Positions 28,825 through 47,100 of a DNA stretch of 64,000 nucleotides are shown here, piece after piece. A program made the translations under genes and the position numbers. Source of the DNA: Glandiceps talaboti. Taxonomy: Eukaryota; Hemichordata; Enteropneusta; Spengelidae. Each line of letters begins with the position of its first letter. Position 1 is the first letter of the stretch. The stretch lies in the NCBI RefSeq assembly GCF_964340395.1, contig NC_135558.1, forward strand, positions 6,415,001-6,479,000, read 5' to 3'. Below the pieces are notes generated by a model. It did not search any database. It was given only the letters and a program-made list of their open reading frames with translations, and had not been told where the DNA came from.

Positions 28825-29600
28825 AGGCAGTCCCCCTCCACACAGTATGCTGAATATCCCATAATTTTTCTGATTTGTATGCTCAGACATGAGCTCTTTC
28901 AATGTAGGCAAATCTCATCTGTGTACAGGGTTTTGTGAAAACATTTAAAAACTTTGCAAACCATAGAACTGTTACTGATGAGGTTCTGAATGCCTGCTTT
29001 CATTGGTTCTGATTTCAGTGATTTTTGGTGGAAGGAGAAAGCAATTTTTATGAAATCAGTCAGATTTCTAGAAATGTTAAGCATTACAATTATAATTGCA
29101 TACTATATAGCACAAGGTTGCTGACAAATTAAAATGAAAGTTACAAATTTGTAAAGAAATGGCCTAACAGCTAAATTTTACATATGCTGTGAACAACATA
29201 ATTCTCAGTCAAGAAATCATCAACTCAAGTTGAGTCGTCAATCTGTGTAAAGGGTTTTAACATGTAAATTTCTTTTGTTCTACCCATTCAAAACAGTCAA
29301 TATCCTTATTGGAGTCATAACAGGTGCGAGTTTCATTGTAATTATTCTGCAGGGCTTGCAAGAAAGTTGGTTAGAAAAATTCATAAAATTGCTTTCTTCC
29401 ACCAAAAGTCACCAATTTCTGTACCACTGAAAATGGGTATTCAGAAACACATCAGTAATCATTCTATGGTTTGAAAATGTCAAAAATGTTTTTACAAAAC
29501 CCTGTACACTGGTGAGTTTTTGATGAAAAGGAAAAAATGTCTGAGCATGTTAATGAGAGAGCTGTGGGCTATTCAGTGTACTGTGCACCAGTCATATAAT
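28825..29600. repeat. Long imperfect inverted repeat, about 270-bp arms
   Basis: The arm at about 28835-29100 matches the reverse complement of about 29335-29595. Shared landmarks include CACAGTA..CTGAATA, GCTCAGACAT, GTGTACAGGGTTTTGT, AAACCATAGAA and TTTTGGTGGAAG. The spacer is about 235 bp. Identity looks near 70-75 percent, so it is old. A foldback transposon is likely. Confidence 0.75.
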
Positions 29601-29803
29601 ATCCTGCTGGGGCTAAACCACATGGTGGACAAGAAAAGCTACAACATACATTACTTACCTCTGCAGCAGGTTATTCACTGATGTCATAATGTAGAGTCTT
29701 CCATCATTACAGTCATGAAAAGTGTCACCAACACACTCACTTGACTTCACTGAGGGATGGTGGTTGTTGGCTGTTCATGATACAAGTCGTGTCACAATAT
29801 GTA

Positions 29804-29818
29804 CCACTAGAGGGCGCT
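29804..29818 (+). promoter_or_regulatory. CTCF-like consensus site
   Basis: CCACTAGAGGGCGCT fits the 14-base animal CTCF core CCASYAGRKGGCRS at every position. This is the best of many such sites in the window (see findings). Binding is not shown by sequence alone. Confidence 0.5.
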
Positions 29819-30356
29819 GTTTATTACTAAAGCTGTCCTTTCAAACTTTCATTCCTAAAGATTTGTTTTTTCAGAGCTCTGGAGTATTACAAAATATGAC
29901 TTAATTGTCATATTCTCTGTATGGACTAAATAACAACACATATCATACTTGTAATATATAGCTGGACTTTATTAATTCATGTACGTAAAATAATTGATTG
30001 TTACATTGTATATCAAAATAATTTTAGAAATGTCACTTTCATAAAAATAATGCTGACTAGCAAATAGAGACAATAATAAAACTTAGCCAACTAACATAAT
30101 TTTGTCAAATGTTTGATTGGCCTCTGCTGACCATCTCTATTATGGAATAGCCCATAATGTAAACCCTAGATTGCACACTTACCTACAGAAAAAATGGAAT
30201 GTCTGGGCTCCCCTAGGAGAGTTATTTTTGCAGTAACCTCATCACTGAACTGAAAGTGAGGAAAATTATCTTGATATTTAACACTATCTATCCTGTAAAT
30301 TCTTTTGAACTGAAATTGATATTTAACACAATCTATCCTGTAAATTCTTTTGAAGT

Positions 30357-30790
30357 GGAACGATTTATTGAAACTTTTGTTAGATATAATTGACTTACTC
30401 ATAAAATATGATACATACTGAACAGTATTGAATCACCCGTGGGTAAATATATGTATGTAGCTATACACAGTATGATGCAATAAAACCAATCAAATTCATT
30501 TTAGGGTCTGCACCCAAAAATCAGTACATCAATGACTAATGATTTCAACTTATTACTATACCACTTATAGATAAAAAAAAATCTCTTATGGCCAGCCACC
30601 ATGTTAGACTGTAAGATACGTCGTGATGTTTCGCCCTCACACGTGTTAGGGGTTGGCCGATGGTTGAGGGCGCCCTGTCACGGCGTACCTTACAGACTAC
30701 CGCCATGTAAGATATCTAATTCTTGGTATTTTAGTATATTGTTGGTTGTCTGCCAAAAAAAGTGATAACCCAGTAACAGCTAGTAAGGGT
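30357..30790. mobile_element. TTAA-type MITE copy, interrupted by palindromic MITE copy 2
   Basis: Both halves align to the complete copy at 52326-52687: GAACAGTATTGAAT on the left, ATATTGTTGGTTG and ACAGCTAGTAAGGGTTTAA on the right. The break falls where the palindromic element (30605-30699) was inserted. Confidence 0.75.
30605..30699. mobile_element. Palindromic MITE copy 2, 9-bp target duplication
   Basis: 95 bp with ends TAGACTGTAAGATACGTCGT and, reversed, TAGTCTGTAAGGTACGCCGT. Flanked by CCACCATGT (30596-30604) and CCGCCATGT (30700-30708), 8 of 9 matching. Nested inside an older MITE. Confidence 0.85.
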
Positions 30791-31799
30791 TTAATTTATA
30801 CCAATGTTGAAATAAATGAAAAGGGTATATGCTGGTTTTTTGGTTTGAGACTATGACAACCCCATGACGCATGAGTGGCATACTTGGGGTATTTACATGA
30901 GTGCTTACAGTGTTCTCTCCGGCAGTATGTGAGTGAAAATGCAGCAGAAAAGATTGCAAGCACGAGTGCAAATGCTGTTGAGTACCCACACTGGCACTCA
31001 TGTGGCACGGGGTTCTGTAATTATTACACATTTATCACAAACAACAAATTTCTGTAAAATGACACTATGCGATCACACCCTTTGGTGTGGAACAAATGAT
31101 TGTGTCCTCATTAGCATGCAGGTATGCAATAATAATTTTTTTCAGTATTGCACTGCAGGGCAAATACCACTAGAATTCACAAGTAGTGGTGCAAGTAATC
31201 TCTGGTACATATGTATTAATGATTACTAACAATTAGCAATCAAAAAGTGTACCTTTTAGTAAAAAGAAAATACCTATTATTTACACAGATTACACACTAA
31301 TTTGTAGTGGTATGTAGTAAAACCTGGGTTGTGCCATTGGGCTGGTTTCTTGGCCCAATACCAAGCCTGAGTTTTAGTATATACCACTTTGATGATAGTA
31401 TATCAATGTCTGCGTAGCACTTCTGTAAGGCTTGTGAGAACCCTGTGTTCTGTGACATTTACACTTGGCAGTCAATATGGCAGTTAAACTTTACTTGTTA
31501 CCTAACCTAACAGTGCTGAGAAACAAACATGTCTGTCTCACCCTGATTTCCTTGGCAAAAAACATACAGTAATTTCTCACTCTGATTTCCCTAGCAACAA
31601 CATAATTTCTCACGCTGATTTTCTTGGCAACAACATAATCTCTCTGATTTCCTTAGCAACCACATACTTTCTCACTCTGTAAAGCTTTCATAAAATGAAT
31701 TAATGTTCACTTCACTGATGAAGAAATAAAGACTTGATCATATTTTGATGTCCATACAGAATAAAACTTTGGTCTTCTCCATGTTTCCATGTCAGGTGA

Positions 31800-37868
<6,069 letters not shown>

Positions 37869-38147
37869 TTTGCACGTAAATGGTTCAAATGGCTGGGGTC
37901 ATTCCGGGGATAAACCCTATCTAAAAACGACGTCTAAACTTTTGATTAATGGCAGGTGGCGGCCGGCAACCACTGACTTTCTGAAATCATAAAATAATTG
38001 TGTAAAACATAATGTCATAAACCCATACTGGTTTTAAGCATCAGACGTGGGATTATTGACCCTATAACAGTTTACCATTGTAGTGACACCCCCGGAAATT
38101 CGCCTGCCCATAACAGAGTGAAACACACCGAACCTTTATTGCTGATC
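37869..38147. promoter_or_regulatory. Bidirectional promoter region of PHYHD1 and PPT2
   Basis: Only 279 bp separate the divergent start codons, so both promoters and 5' UTRs must fit here. The interval is CpG-richer than the flanks (GGCGGCCGGC near 37959, ACGTCTAAAC near 37930). No TATA box is evident. Confidence 0.65.
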
Positions 38148-41100
38148 ATGTCTGGCGATAGATCGTACCCGGTGTTAAGGTTGTCTATCTGGTTGTGTTT
38201 ATATTACTCTGCTCTATGCAGTGCATATAAACCCATAATTGTTATACATGGCATTCTTGATAACCCGTCATCCTTCGATTTGATGGTACAATTTATTACA
38301 GAGGTGAGTTAACGTAATATTACTTTTAATATGTATTGATTCACAGGCAAAAAATGGGGTGTTTACTGGATCACAAGCCATCGTGTAAATGTAAATTTTA
38401 ATAAGGAAATCGTGAGCAATTTTATTCCACTTCGTCTGATTACACAGTATTCAGTATAAAGGAACAATCACATCAGTAATTCTGTCATATTTTCCTAGGA
38501 ATCCTGATGACGATCAATCCCACTGCATCGATGGGCCGTGGGGGAGGGGTTCGTTGTGGTTCGATAGACTTGTAATGGGGTTCGATGTCTGAACGGTCGG
38601 TCGTTATGTAAAATAAATAATATTTATTATAGCATCTAAGAATTTCCTTATTATATATTGTAAATTGATATTGATATAATCACTATTAGACTATAATATT
38701 CCAATGCTTTGCGTTCGGCATGCGATATTTTAACGTTTACGTAACGGGAAAGTCAGAGCTAGAGGAAAGTGTGTGGTTGTTAAGCGCACAAAAGTAGTGT
38801 GTAGGTGTGATCCACTTTTACACATATAGCGTTATTATGGCTTCCTTGTTATGTACCATATGTGATTTATGGATCATAGTGAAGCCGGAAACTATGCCAG
38901 AAATCCATAGGTACTTCCTCCACCTGATTTGCTTCTTTATTTTAAAATCCTACCTATGTACGTTTGTTCACATATGGTGTACACGACAGCACCGGTGCAC
39001 CGCGTACCGGCGCCCGATGCATCGGCAACACAACAGATAATCACGCCATATCACGTGGACTGTTGTAATAGACCACGGGGTAGTGACTTTCTCATCCGAT
39101 ATTTAAATGAGTATGGTATCTATTGTCAAGGACTTTCTATTGTTTAAACATATACCTGTACAATGTATTGTATTGTATAGTACTTCAGTTATTCTATTTG
39201 TTTTAAACTGTGAAAGTATGCAGGAAAAACTATATTGTATAACTGGTACTGTAATGTAGGTCATGTTACTGTATAAAGTGCACACCCTGATTGATCTATT
39301 AGCCCTACACATGGTACATGCTCTCTCACACCATGCATTCATAACAGGTATTGGTTTGAATTGAGTCGTATGGCATCATGCAATGAAAGATTTTACACAG
39401 AAATTTATCCAATCACATATGACTAGATGAGTAAACTCTTTCATACTAGCAATAGCAGTACTAGTATTATGCACTCACTTATTGTCTGGCTATGAGGCTA
39501 CTACTAGTAGATATGGTCTATTATTACCCTGAGGTCTGTTATGCAGTAACTATTTCCGAATTCCTGAGGCAGAAATCTGAGGGAAGTACTTACTACATAA
39601 CAGCACAAGGGTAATATGACATCTACTAGTGTCTGAATAAGGCCAGGCAATAAGTGTTTTACACCACATAATATTCTCAGGTACATGTTATTTCCATAGT
39701 TAAAGCAAATCACTGGTTATAGTAGTTGCCATACTGCCCTAGGGAAAATGCAGTATGGATGTACATCATCTTTGACTCCAAAAAACCCCACTCCAACAGG
39801 CACCGCACAACCCTCATTAACATATTAAAATGAGCAAAGTAATTTGAAAAACTGGTTCGTTACGCTGGGCCCCATACACAGTGCTTGAATTGGGCCAAAT
39901 TTTGCCAAAATTGCCAAAAATACATTCTTGGTAGATTCTTTGTCATTAATTTGGGCGATTACGTACAACACTGTATGAGTTGTGGGTATTAATAATCCAA
40001 ATCAAATTCAGATAGAATCTAGGCTACTAGGCATAGTCCAGTTAGTAAAAAACAATCCATATGGATTTAGTTACTTCACACAGACACTTTCTCATAAACT
40101 ATTCCATGCTATTAGCGTTTTAACCAAATGATTTATATGATGCCTCTGGGTAATATTATGAGGGTAACATTCCTAGGGTAACATTCTGACTGGTGTCACT
40201 GTGGAAACATAGCCCAGAGAGAGTTGGTTATCTGGCTTAAAATTTGTCATTTGTTAGCGTGTATTTAGAGTCCGATAGCCAAGTCTACTTCAGAAATTGT
40301 ACTCACACAGTGATGTGATCACACAAAGAAGTTATATTGGGTAATAACTTCACACTTTTTTTATCCCATCTGTGATGCCCTCACCTCAGAAATTCTAGTA
40401 AGAACTTTCAGAATTTAATGATTGTGATTTACGGTTCTCTTTACTTTAGTCACACCCAGGGACCAGTGTAAACATTATTGATTTATATGATGACCTGGAG
40501 AGTCTGTCACCGCTATGGCAACAAGTTAGTAATTTTACCATCAAAGTACGAGAGATTACAAAGAAGGCAAAAGATGGAGTTCATATGATTGGATTTTCAC
40601 AAGGTAGGTATTCAGTATTAATAACATTGCTACAATCTATAATTTACTTGTTGCTGCAGTAAATGAATATAGTTACATGTAATCAGATGTACAATTTTAC
40701 CAACATTGGCACAGTCTGAACTGAGGAGCCATTGTAGATTAAAGTCTGTTTACAAAAGCCAAATACTTGAGCCCCCCCCCAAAAAAAAAAAGAAAAAAAA
40801 AGAAAAAAAAAGAAGAAAAAAAAGAATTGTTTCTGGTCAGCACGCATCACTTAAATATCCTTGCATCAGACTTGTACATGTGCGTTTGTCCAGCCAATGC
40901 AGTCTGCAGATCCATGGGGAAACATAAAATAACCTTCCCTACTTCAGTAAAGACAACTGCAGAGCCAATCATGAACAAGCAAATGACATCTGTCCCACAT
41001 ACACACTTGCTCTAAAGTAGTAAATAAAAAGAACAGTAACTGCCATAGATAGTAGACTGAGTGACAGGTTTCTTGAGAATAAAAAAAAAAAAATCTGCGT

Positions 41101-44100
41101 CGTTGCACCTTTTTAGACAAACTGCCCTGACCAGAAACAATTCTTTTATTTTTTTTACCTAATGCACTGTAAAACCAGAGCTGTAAAACCTATAGACTGT
41201 GAGATACTACACATTGCGTCATTTTACTCTCTTTAGTTGATGAGTGGTAATGGTAAAGTTAGACAACTTATTTGTGATAGTTGCTATGGCAATCTGGAAT
41301 GAGTTCAGTCATTTGCAAAATGATGGTTAAGTATGCTTCAACACTTAGAATGCTATGTGTACTTTTTGAATATGCAGTAAAAACTACACCAAAAAAAAAA
41401 TGTAAAAATCTCAGCTTGTGCCCCTTTCATTGACAATGTGTGGCTCCATTTATTATTTACATTATCTCATCCTGTAGAATATGCCTCTAGAGGATAACAT
41501 CACTGGGTGAGCTGAAATGACAAAAATATTGAACGATTTGTTACAATAGTGATTAGAAATGATTGAATGTGATTTATTGGATGTTCTATTACTTTCTAGG
41601 TGGAATTCTAGCCAGAGGAATTCTGTCAATGATGCCAGACCACAATGTTCAGACTTTCATTGCTTTGTCAACTCCCCAAATGGGACAATATGGAGGTAAA
41701 ATTAACACTACTATTAGACTATCAGAAAGTTAGTGACTGCTTTTCTTACAAAGATTTATATGATTTTGTCTTCTGACTCAGACTGAGTCAGATTTGACTT
41801 TAGACAATTGTTAGTTCACTGTTGTACTTATTGGCACCGTCATATGCAGGAATTTATTAAGGGGGCAACTCAGACAGGATATCTTTCAGAGGGGTGATGA
41901 ATATTTGGTAGTACCAGTAAAAGTTGTACAAGTACAGCAGAAAAATACTATTTATCCTTTGTACTCCCTGTGTCTTCAATACATCAACTTGTTACCACAC
42001 CTTTTGAGGTCGGAAATTTAGGAAGAAAGGTCGGAACTAGTCAGAAACGAGTCTTTTGAATAAGGGAAACACTCTAGAACTGTACTTTAATGAATCATGT
42101 GACTAAGTTTTATATTTTTCATTTCCAGATACCAGCTATTTAAAGTGGCTTTTCCCAGAAACTATAAAAGAGGAACTTTACAAGTAAGTAGAAAATCAAA
42201 ATCAGGTCACTTTATTACTTTAAAGGCCCATGTTCCAATCCCAGGTTCTTGCATTAGTGATATCTTATCAGTAGAGCTATAAGGATGAGATCATTTTTTT
42301 TCCAAGATCAACTTTTTCGGTAGTTCTGCTAGCTCTGCTTGACCAGACAACTGTTTGCCACACCCATATTTAGAGCTAAAACAGGAAAAGTTTACCAGAA
42401 GACTGAAAATAACATAAATAATTTTAAAAGATGTGTATTACCCCATTATGTACACATGTAACATATTTGCTACTTGCACATATTAATAGTTGGAGAGTGT
42501 ATGGATTGTATTAGACAAATGAACATCTGTTACACATACCCCAATCAGAGAACAATGTACTAAATTACACAAGTGTTTGCTAGCTGTTACTGGTCAATTT
42601 ATGCAAAGTAACAAAGTAACTAAATACTTATTATAATGGTACTCTTTATTAAGCTAAAGAATAGTTATTATAGAACTTTAATCTGTTTATAAAGATACAT
42701 TATAATTTTGATGTGAAAATGAATATGTTTGTATTTTGGGTTCATGTCAAACATAAAATGTTGCTATTTTGGGTTCATGTCAAACATAAAATATTGCTAC
42801 TTTGGATGTTAAACATAAAATATTATTACCGACAGAATCAGAAAATGTATGACAATAATCCCGATTTTTGTGGAAGTCTATTTTGCATCATCAGGGTATG
42901 AACTACAAAGGGCTTGCACCACATATTTCACCATAGACATGTAAACCAAGTTGTAGTAATATCTGAGATCTCATTTCTTGACTGTTTTCTTGATTTATCA
43001 GAATTAGGAGAAATGACAAGTCATGTTAAGTTTTATCGAATTAATTTGAGATGCCTGTAACAAGTTTGATTGTAAGATACGTTGTGTTGTTCATCGCTGA
43101 TTGGCCTTCTCTTTATAGTGGTGGCTGATCAGGGCTTGAAATTAACATTTTTCTTATGGTAGTCCCAGCAGGCTACCAATTTCAGAAAGTGGTAGCCCAA
43201 GGATGGTGACCAATAATCCTATATTTCTGAACTGAAAACAGAGTTCTTCTATTGGAAATATGTAAATAGTTTCATGTCAATAAATCATCCATCATCCTGT
43301 AAATCATCACATAATTAGTGGTAGCCTGAGTGGGCTTCATCACATAATCAGTGGTAGCCTGAGTGGGCTACCAGCTGCAAACTATGGTCGCTCCATGACC
43401 AGAATTGGTAGTCTGTGGGCATGGGACTACTGTTAATTTTGAGCCCTGTGTAACAAGTGTATTTCCATATGCATAGGTTTAATTATTACATTTTTAGCAC
43501 AACTGAACTTGTTCAGTAGTGCTATAGGGATCACCCGGCGTCTGTCTGTCTGTGTGTGTGTGTGTGTGGATGTGTGTGTGTGTGTGTGTGTGTAAACAAC
43601 TTAAAGTCAAAAACCGCTGAACCGATTGCCACGATATTTGGTGGGTCCATTACTTTGGGTGTCTAGTTGGGAAATTGTTCAAATCAAAATGATCGCATCA
43701 CAGGTGTGTGATTTGGGTCAAAAAATGTGATTTTTGGTCAAAAAACTTAAACTCAGAAACTACTGGGCAGATTGGTGCGAAATTTGGTGGGAACATTCTT
43801 AAGGGGGTGTAAAGTAAGATTTGTTCATGACGGGATGATTCCATCAGTGATATGCAAATTAGGGCTAAAAATGTGTCTTTTTGGTTAAAAATCTATAATT
43901 CTAAAACTACTGAGCAGATTGGGCTGAAATTTAATGGGAATGTATCTAGGGATGTATGGACGAAGAAATATTAAGCATACCATGATTCCATGAGTGATAT
44001 GCAAATTAGGTGTAAAAATGTTCATTTTTGGTCAAAAACTTATATCTCAAGAAGTACTTGGTCAATTAGTCTGAAACTTGGCAAGATGTTTCTGAAACTG

Positions 44101-47100
44101 TTATTCTGCAGATTTTCTTAAAAACATTTTGACAAAATTGGCCCTAGCAACCATGACCACACCCTTTAGCAACAACCAAATGACAGTATATTTTGGTCAA
44201 ATAACAACATCATCTGGTAAGCAAGTGAGTAAACATTCAAAAAATGTATGCAAATACCCTAGCAACCATGACCACGCCCATAGCAACAGCCAAACGGTGG
44301 TGTATTTCACAAAGATAACAATAGGGTTTAATAGATAATTGAATAAACATCCAAAAAATGTATGTAAATTTGCATAGCAACAAGACCACGCCCATAACAA
44401 CAGCCAAATAATCACGTATATTGCAAAGATAACAACAGGAATAGAAAGACAGATGAATAAACATTCAAAAAATGTATGCAAATACCCTAGTAACCATGAC
44501 CACGCCCATAGCAACAGCCAAACGGTGGTGTATTTCACAAAGATAACAACAGGGTTTAATAGACAATTGAATAAACATTCAAAAAATGTATGTAAATTTT
44601 CCTAGCAACAAGACCACGCCCATAGCAACAGCCAAATGATCACGTATATTGCAAAGACAATATCAGGAATTCATACACAAGTGAACAAAAACATACACAA
44701 ATGTATGCAAATATATCTAACAACATGACCACGCCCATAGCAACAGCCAAATGATAGCATTTATCGTAAAGATAGCAACATGGTTGGATAGGCATCTGGA
44801 TAGTTATTCAGCAAATAAACACCTATTGTTAGCATAGACTAGCATATGGATAAACATTTTTAAAAACTACAGTTGTGCTACAACGCCATTGGCGGTATTT
44901 TTTATATTTTAGGATCTGTTACAAAGAGTTTGGTCAGAATATTTCTTTTTGTAATTACTGGAATGGTAAGTGAAATCTTATTTTTGTTTAATTTCTACTT
45001 TGTTCAAAAATAATCTTATCGTTGACTGTCACATTGATTGAATAAAAAATGTTAATGATATTCAAAAGGTGATGACGTTTAAAGGAGAATAGAGGGAAAC
45101 TAAAATTAAAGGATATCTGGTGATGGTGAGATGGAAAATAAGGGATGGTGTTGAAGGGAAGGAAGGGAACACAAAAGATGGGATATGTATTGGGAAAGTG
45201 GATGGAAAGGAAAAGTATTAGACTGATAAAAATGGAGATATCAACAGAGGTAGAAGGATGAGTAGAGTGATGAAATAGACATGACATAAGAGTTAGACAG
45301 ATAGAAAAATCTGAGATATATATGTCTGAAGAGACAGGGACAGAAAGACAAAATAGAGAGTGCTACAGGTAATCTGTAAGGTATGCCATGACGGTGTGCC
45401 CTCACACAATGGTCAACCCCTGAGGAGGTTGGTGAGGGTACATGGTCAACCCCTGAGAAGGTCGGTGAGGGTACATGGTCAACCCCTGAGGAGGTTGGTG
45501 AGGGTACATGGTCAACCCCTGAGGAGGTCGGTGAGGGTACATGGTCAACCCCTGAGGAGGTCGGTGAGGGTACATGGTCGACCCCTGAGGAGGTCGGTGA
45601 GGGTTACATGGTCAACCCCTGAGGAGGTCGGTGAGGGTACATGGTCAACCCCTGAGGAGGTCGGTGAGGGTACATGGTCAACCCCTGAGGAGGTCGGTGA
45701 GGGTACATGGTCGACCCCTGAGGAGGTCGGTGAGGGTTACATGGTCAACCCCTGAGGAGGTCGGTGAGGGTACATGGTCAACCCCTAAGGAGGTTGGTGA
45801 GGGTTACATGGTCAACCCCTGAGGAGGTCGGTGAGGGTACATGGTCAACCCCTAAGGAGGTCGGTGAGGGTTACATGGTCAACCCCTGAGGAGGTCGGTG
45901 AGGGTACATGGTCAACCCCTGAGGAGGTCGGTGAGGGTACATGGTCAACCCCTAAGGAGGTTGGTGAGGGTTACATGGTCAACCCCTGAGGAGGTCGGTG
46001 AGGGTACATGGTCGACCCCTGAGGAGGTCGGTGAGGGTTACATGGTCAACCCCTGAGGAGGTCGGTGAGGGTACATGGTCAACCCCTGAGGAGGTCGGTG
46101 AGGGTACATGGTCAACCCCTGAGGAGGTTGGTGAGAGTACAGCAAAAATGATATATCTTACAGTCTATGCTACAGATCGCGAGAGTGATAGAAGTATGAA
46201 ATGAACCAGACTAGGAATTGAAATAAACATGTACAAGAGTAGAGACATCAGAGAGAAATTTAATAGTGAGATTGTATTTTATTGGTAGATCCACACCACC
46301 ATGATTTGTACCTTAAACAAAATGTATACCTACCTGTTATCAACAATGAAGTCACCTCCAGTCACAGTGATGGTAAGTATATATTTGACATATGTTTCAA
46401 ATAACACCATGATCCTGTAGGTCATTTATTTTATGTTATTTTTGATGCCATTGACATGCTGAGATGGAATCATCATCAACACAGATAACCAGCTAACAAC
46501 TTACAAGTTCAACGCATAATTTTAGCTTATACCTTGAATCCAGATGCATCCCAGGCCCATACTATGCACGCATGATTTTACCATAGTCCCTGAGAATTTT
46601 TTGGTTGTAGAAGACATTTTGTCACGGATATATTGTTGGTGATTTCCATATGTTAACCCCAGTTAACCCCTGTATGTTTCTGACACTAGTTAGCTTACAT
46701 ACAAGAACTGGATGATATTCAATATTGTAGTTTATAATTTGGCTAACAATTGAACTGTTGTAACAGTGTTATGTCCACTGTATTTGATAATGATATTTTG
46801 TATTGCAATTTTTTGTTTCAGAAATCAAGAAAAATTTCTTAAAGATCAAGAATTTGGTGTTGATAGGAGGACCTGATGATGGAGTCATTACACCATGGCA
46901 ATCAAGGTGAGAGGTCATGTGTGTAGAATGCTTAAATATGATTGGATGACGATTTCTTTGGAAATCTGAAAGCAAGGACATGATTGCAAATAGCGCCCTC
47001 TGTGTTGGTTTTTTTCTGTTGTATTTTGAGGGGGCATTTGCTGCTCATTGTTTCAACCAATTGTACAGTTGTTTGTAAATATTGACATGTTGTATACTTA

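Larger units (their letters stand above)
28030..31799. other. MRRF-PHYHD1 intergenic region, repeats only
   Basis: The two genes converge here. I see no exon. The interval holds a palindromic MITE, a long inverted repeat, a nested MITE pair, and a 36-bp tandem repeat at 31540-31680 (TTTCTCACTCTGATTTCCTT with AGCAACAACA). A 45-bp tandem pair also lies at 30272-30356. Confidence 0.7.

Noticed and set aside
44129-44538. 113- and 75-codon frames
   Set aside because: They run through the 113-bp satellite array of a mobile element.
45360-46204. 131-, 63- and 68-codon frames, and a CRISPR-like look of regular repeats
   Set aside because: A 33-34 bp minisatellite without unique spacers inside a eukaryotic intron.
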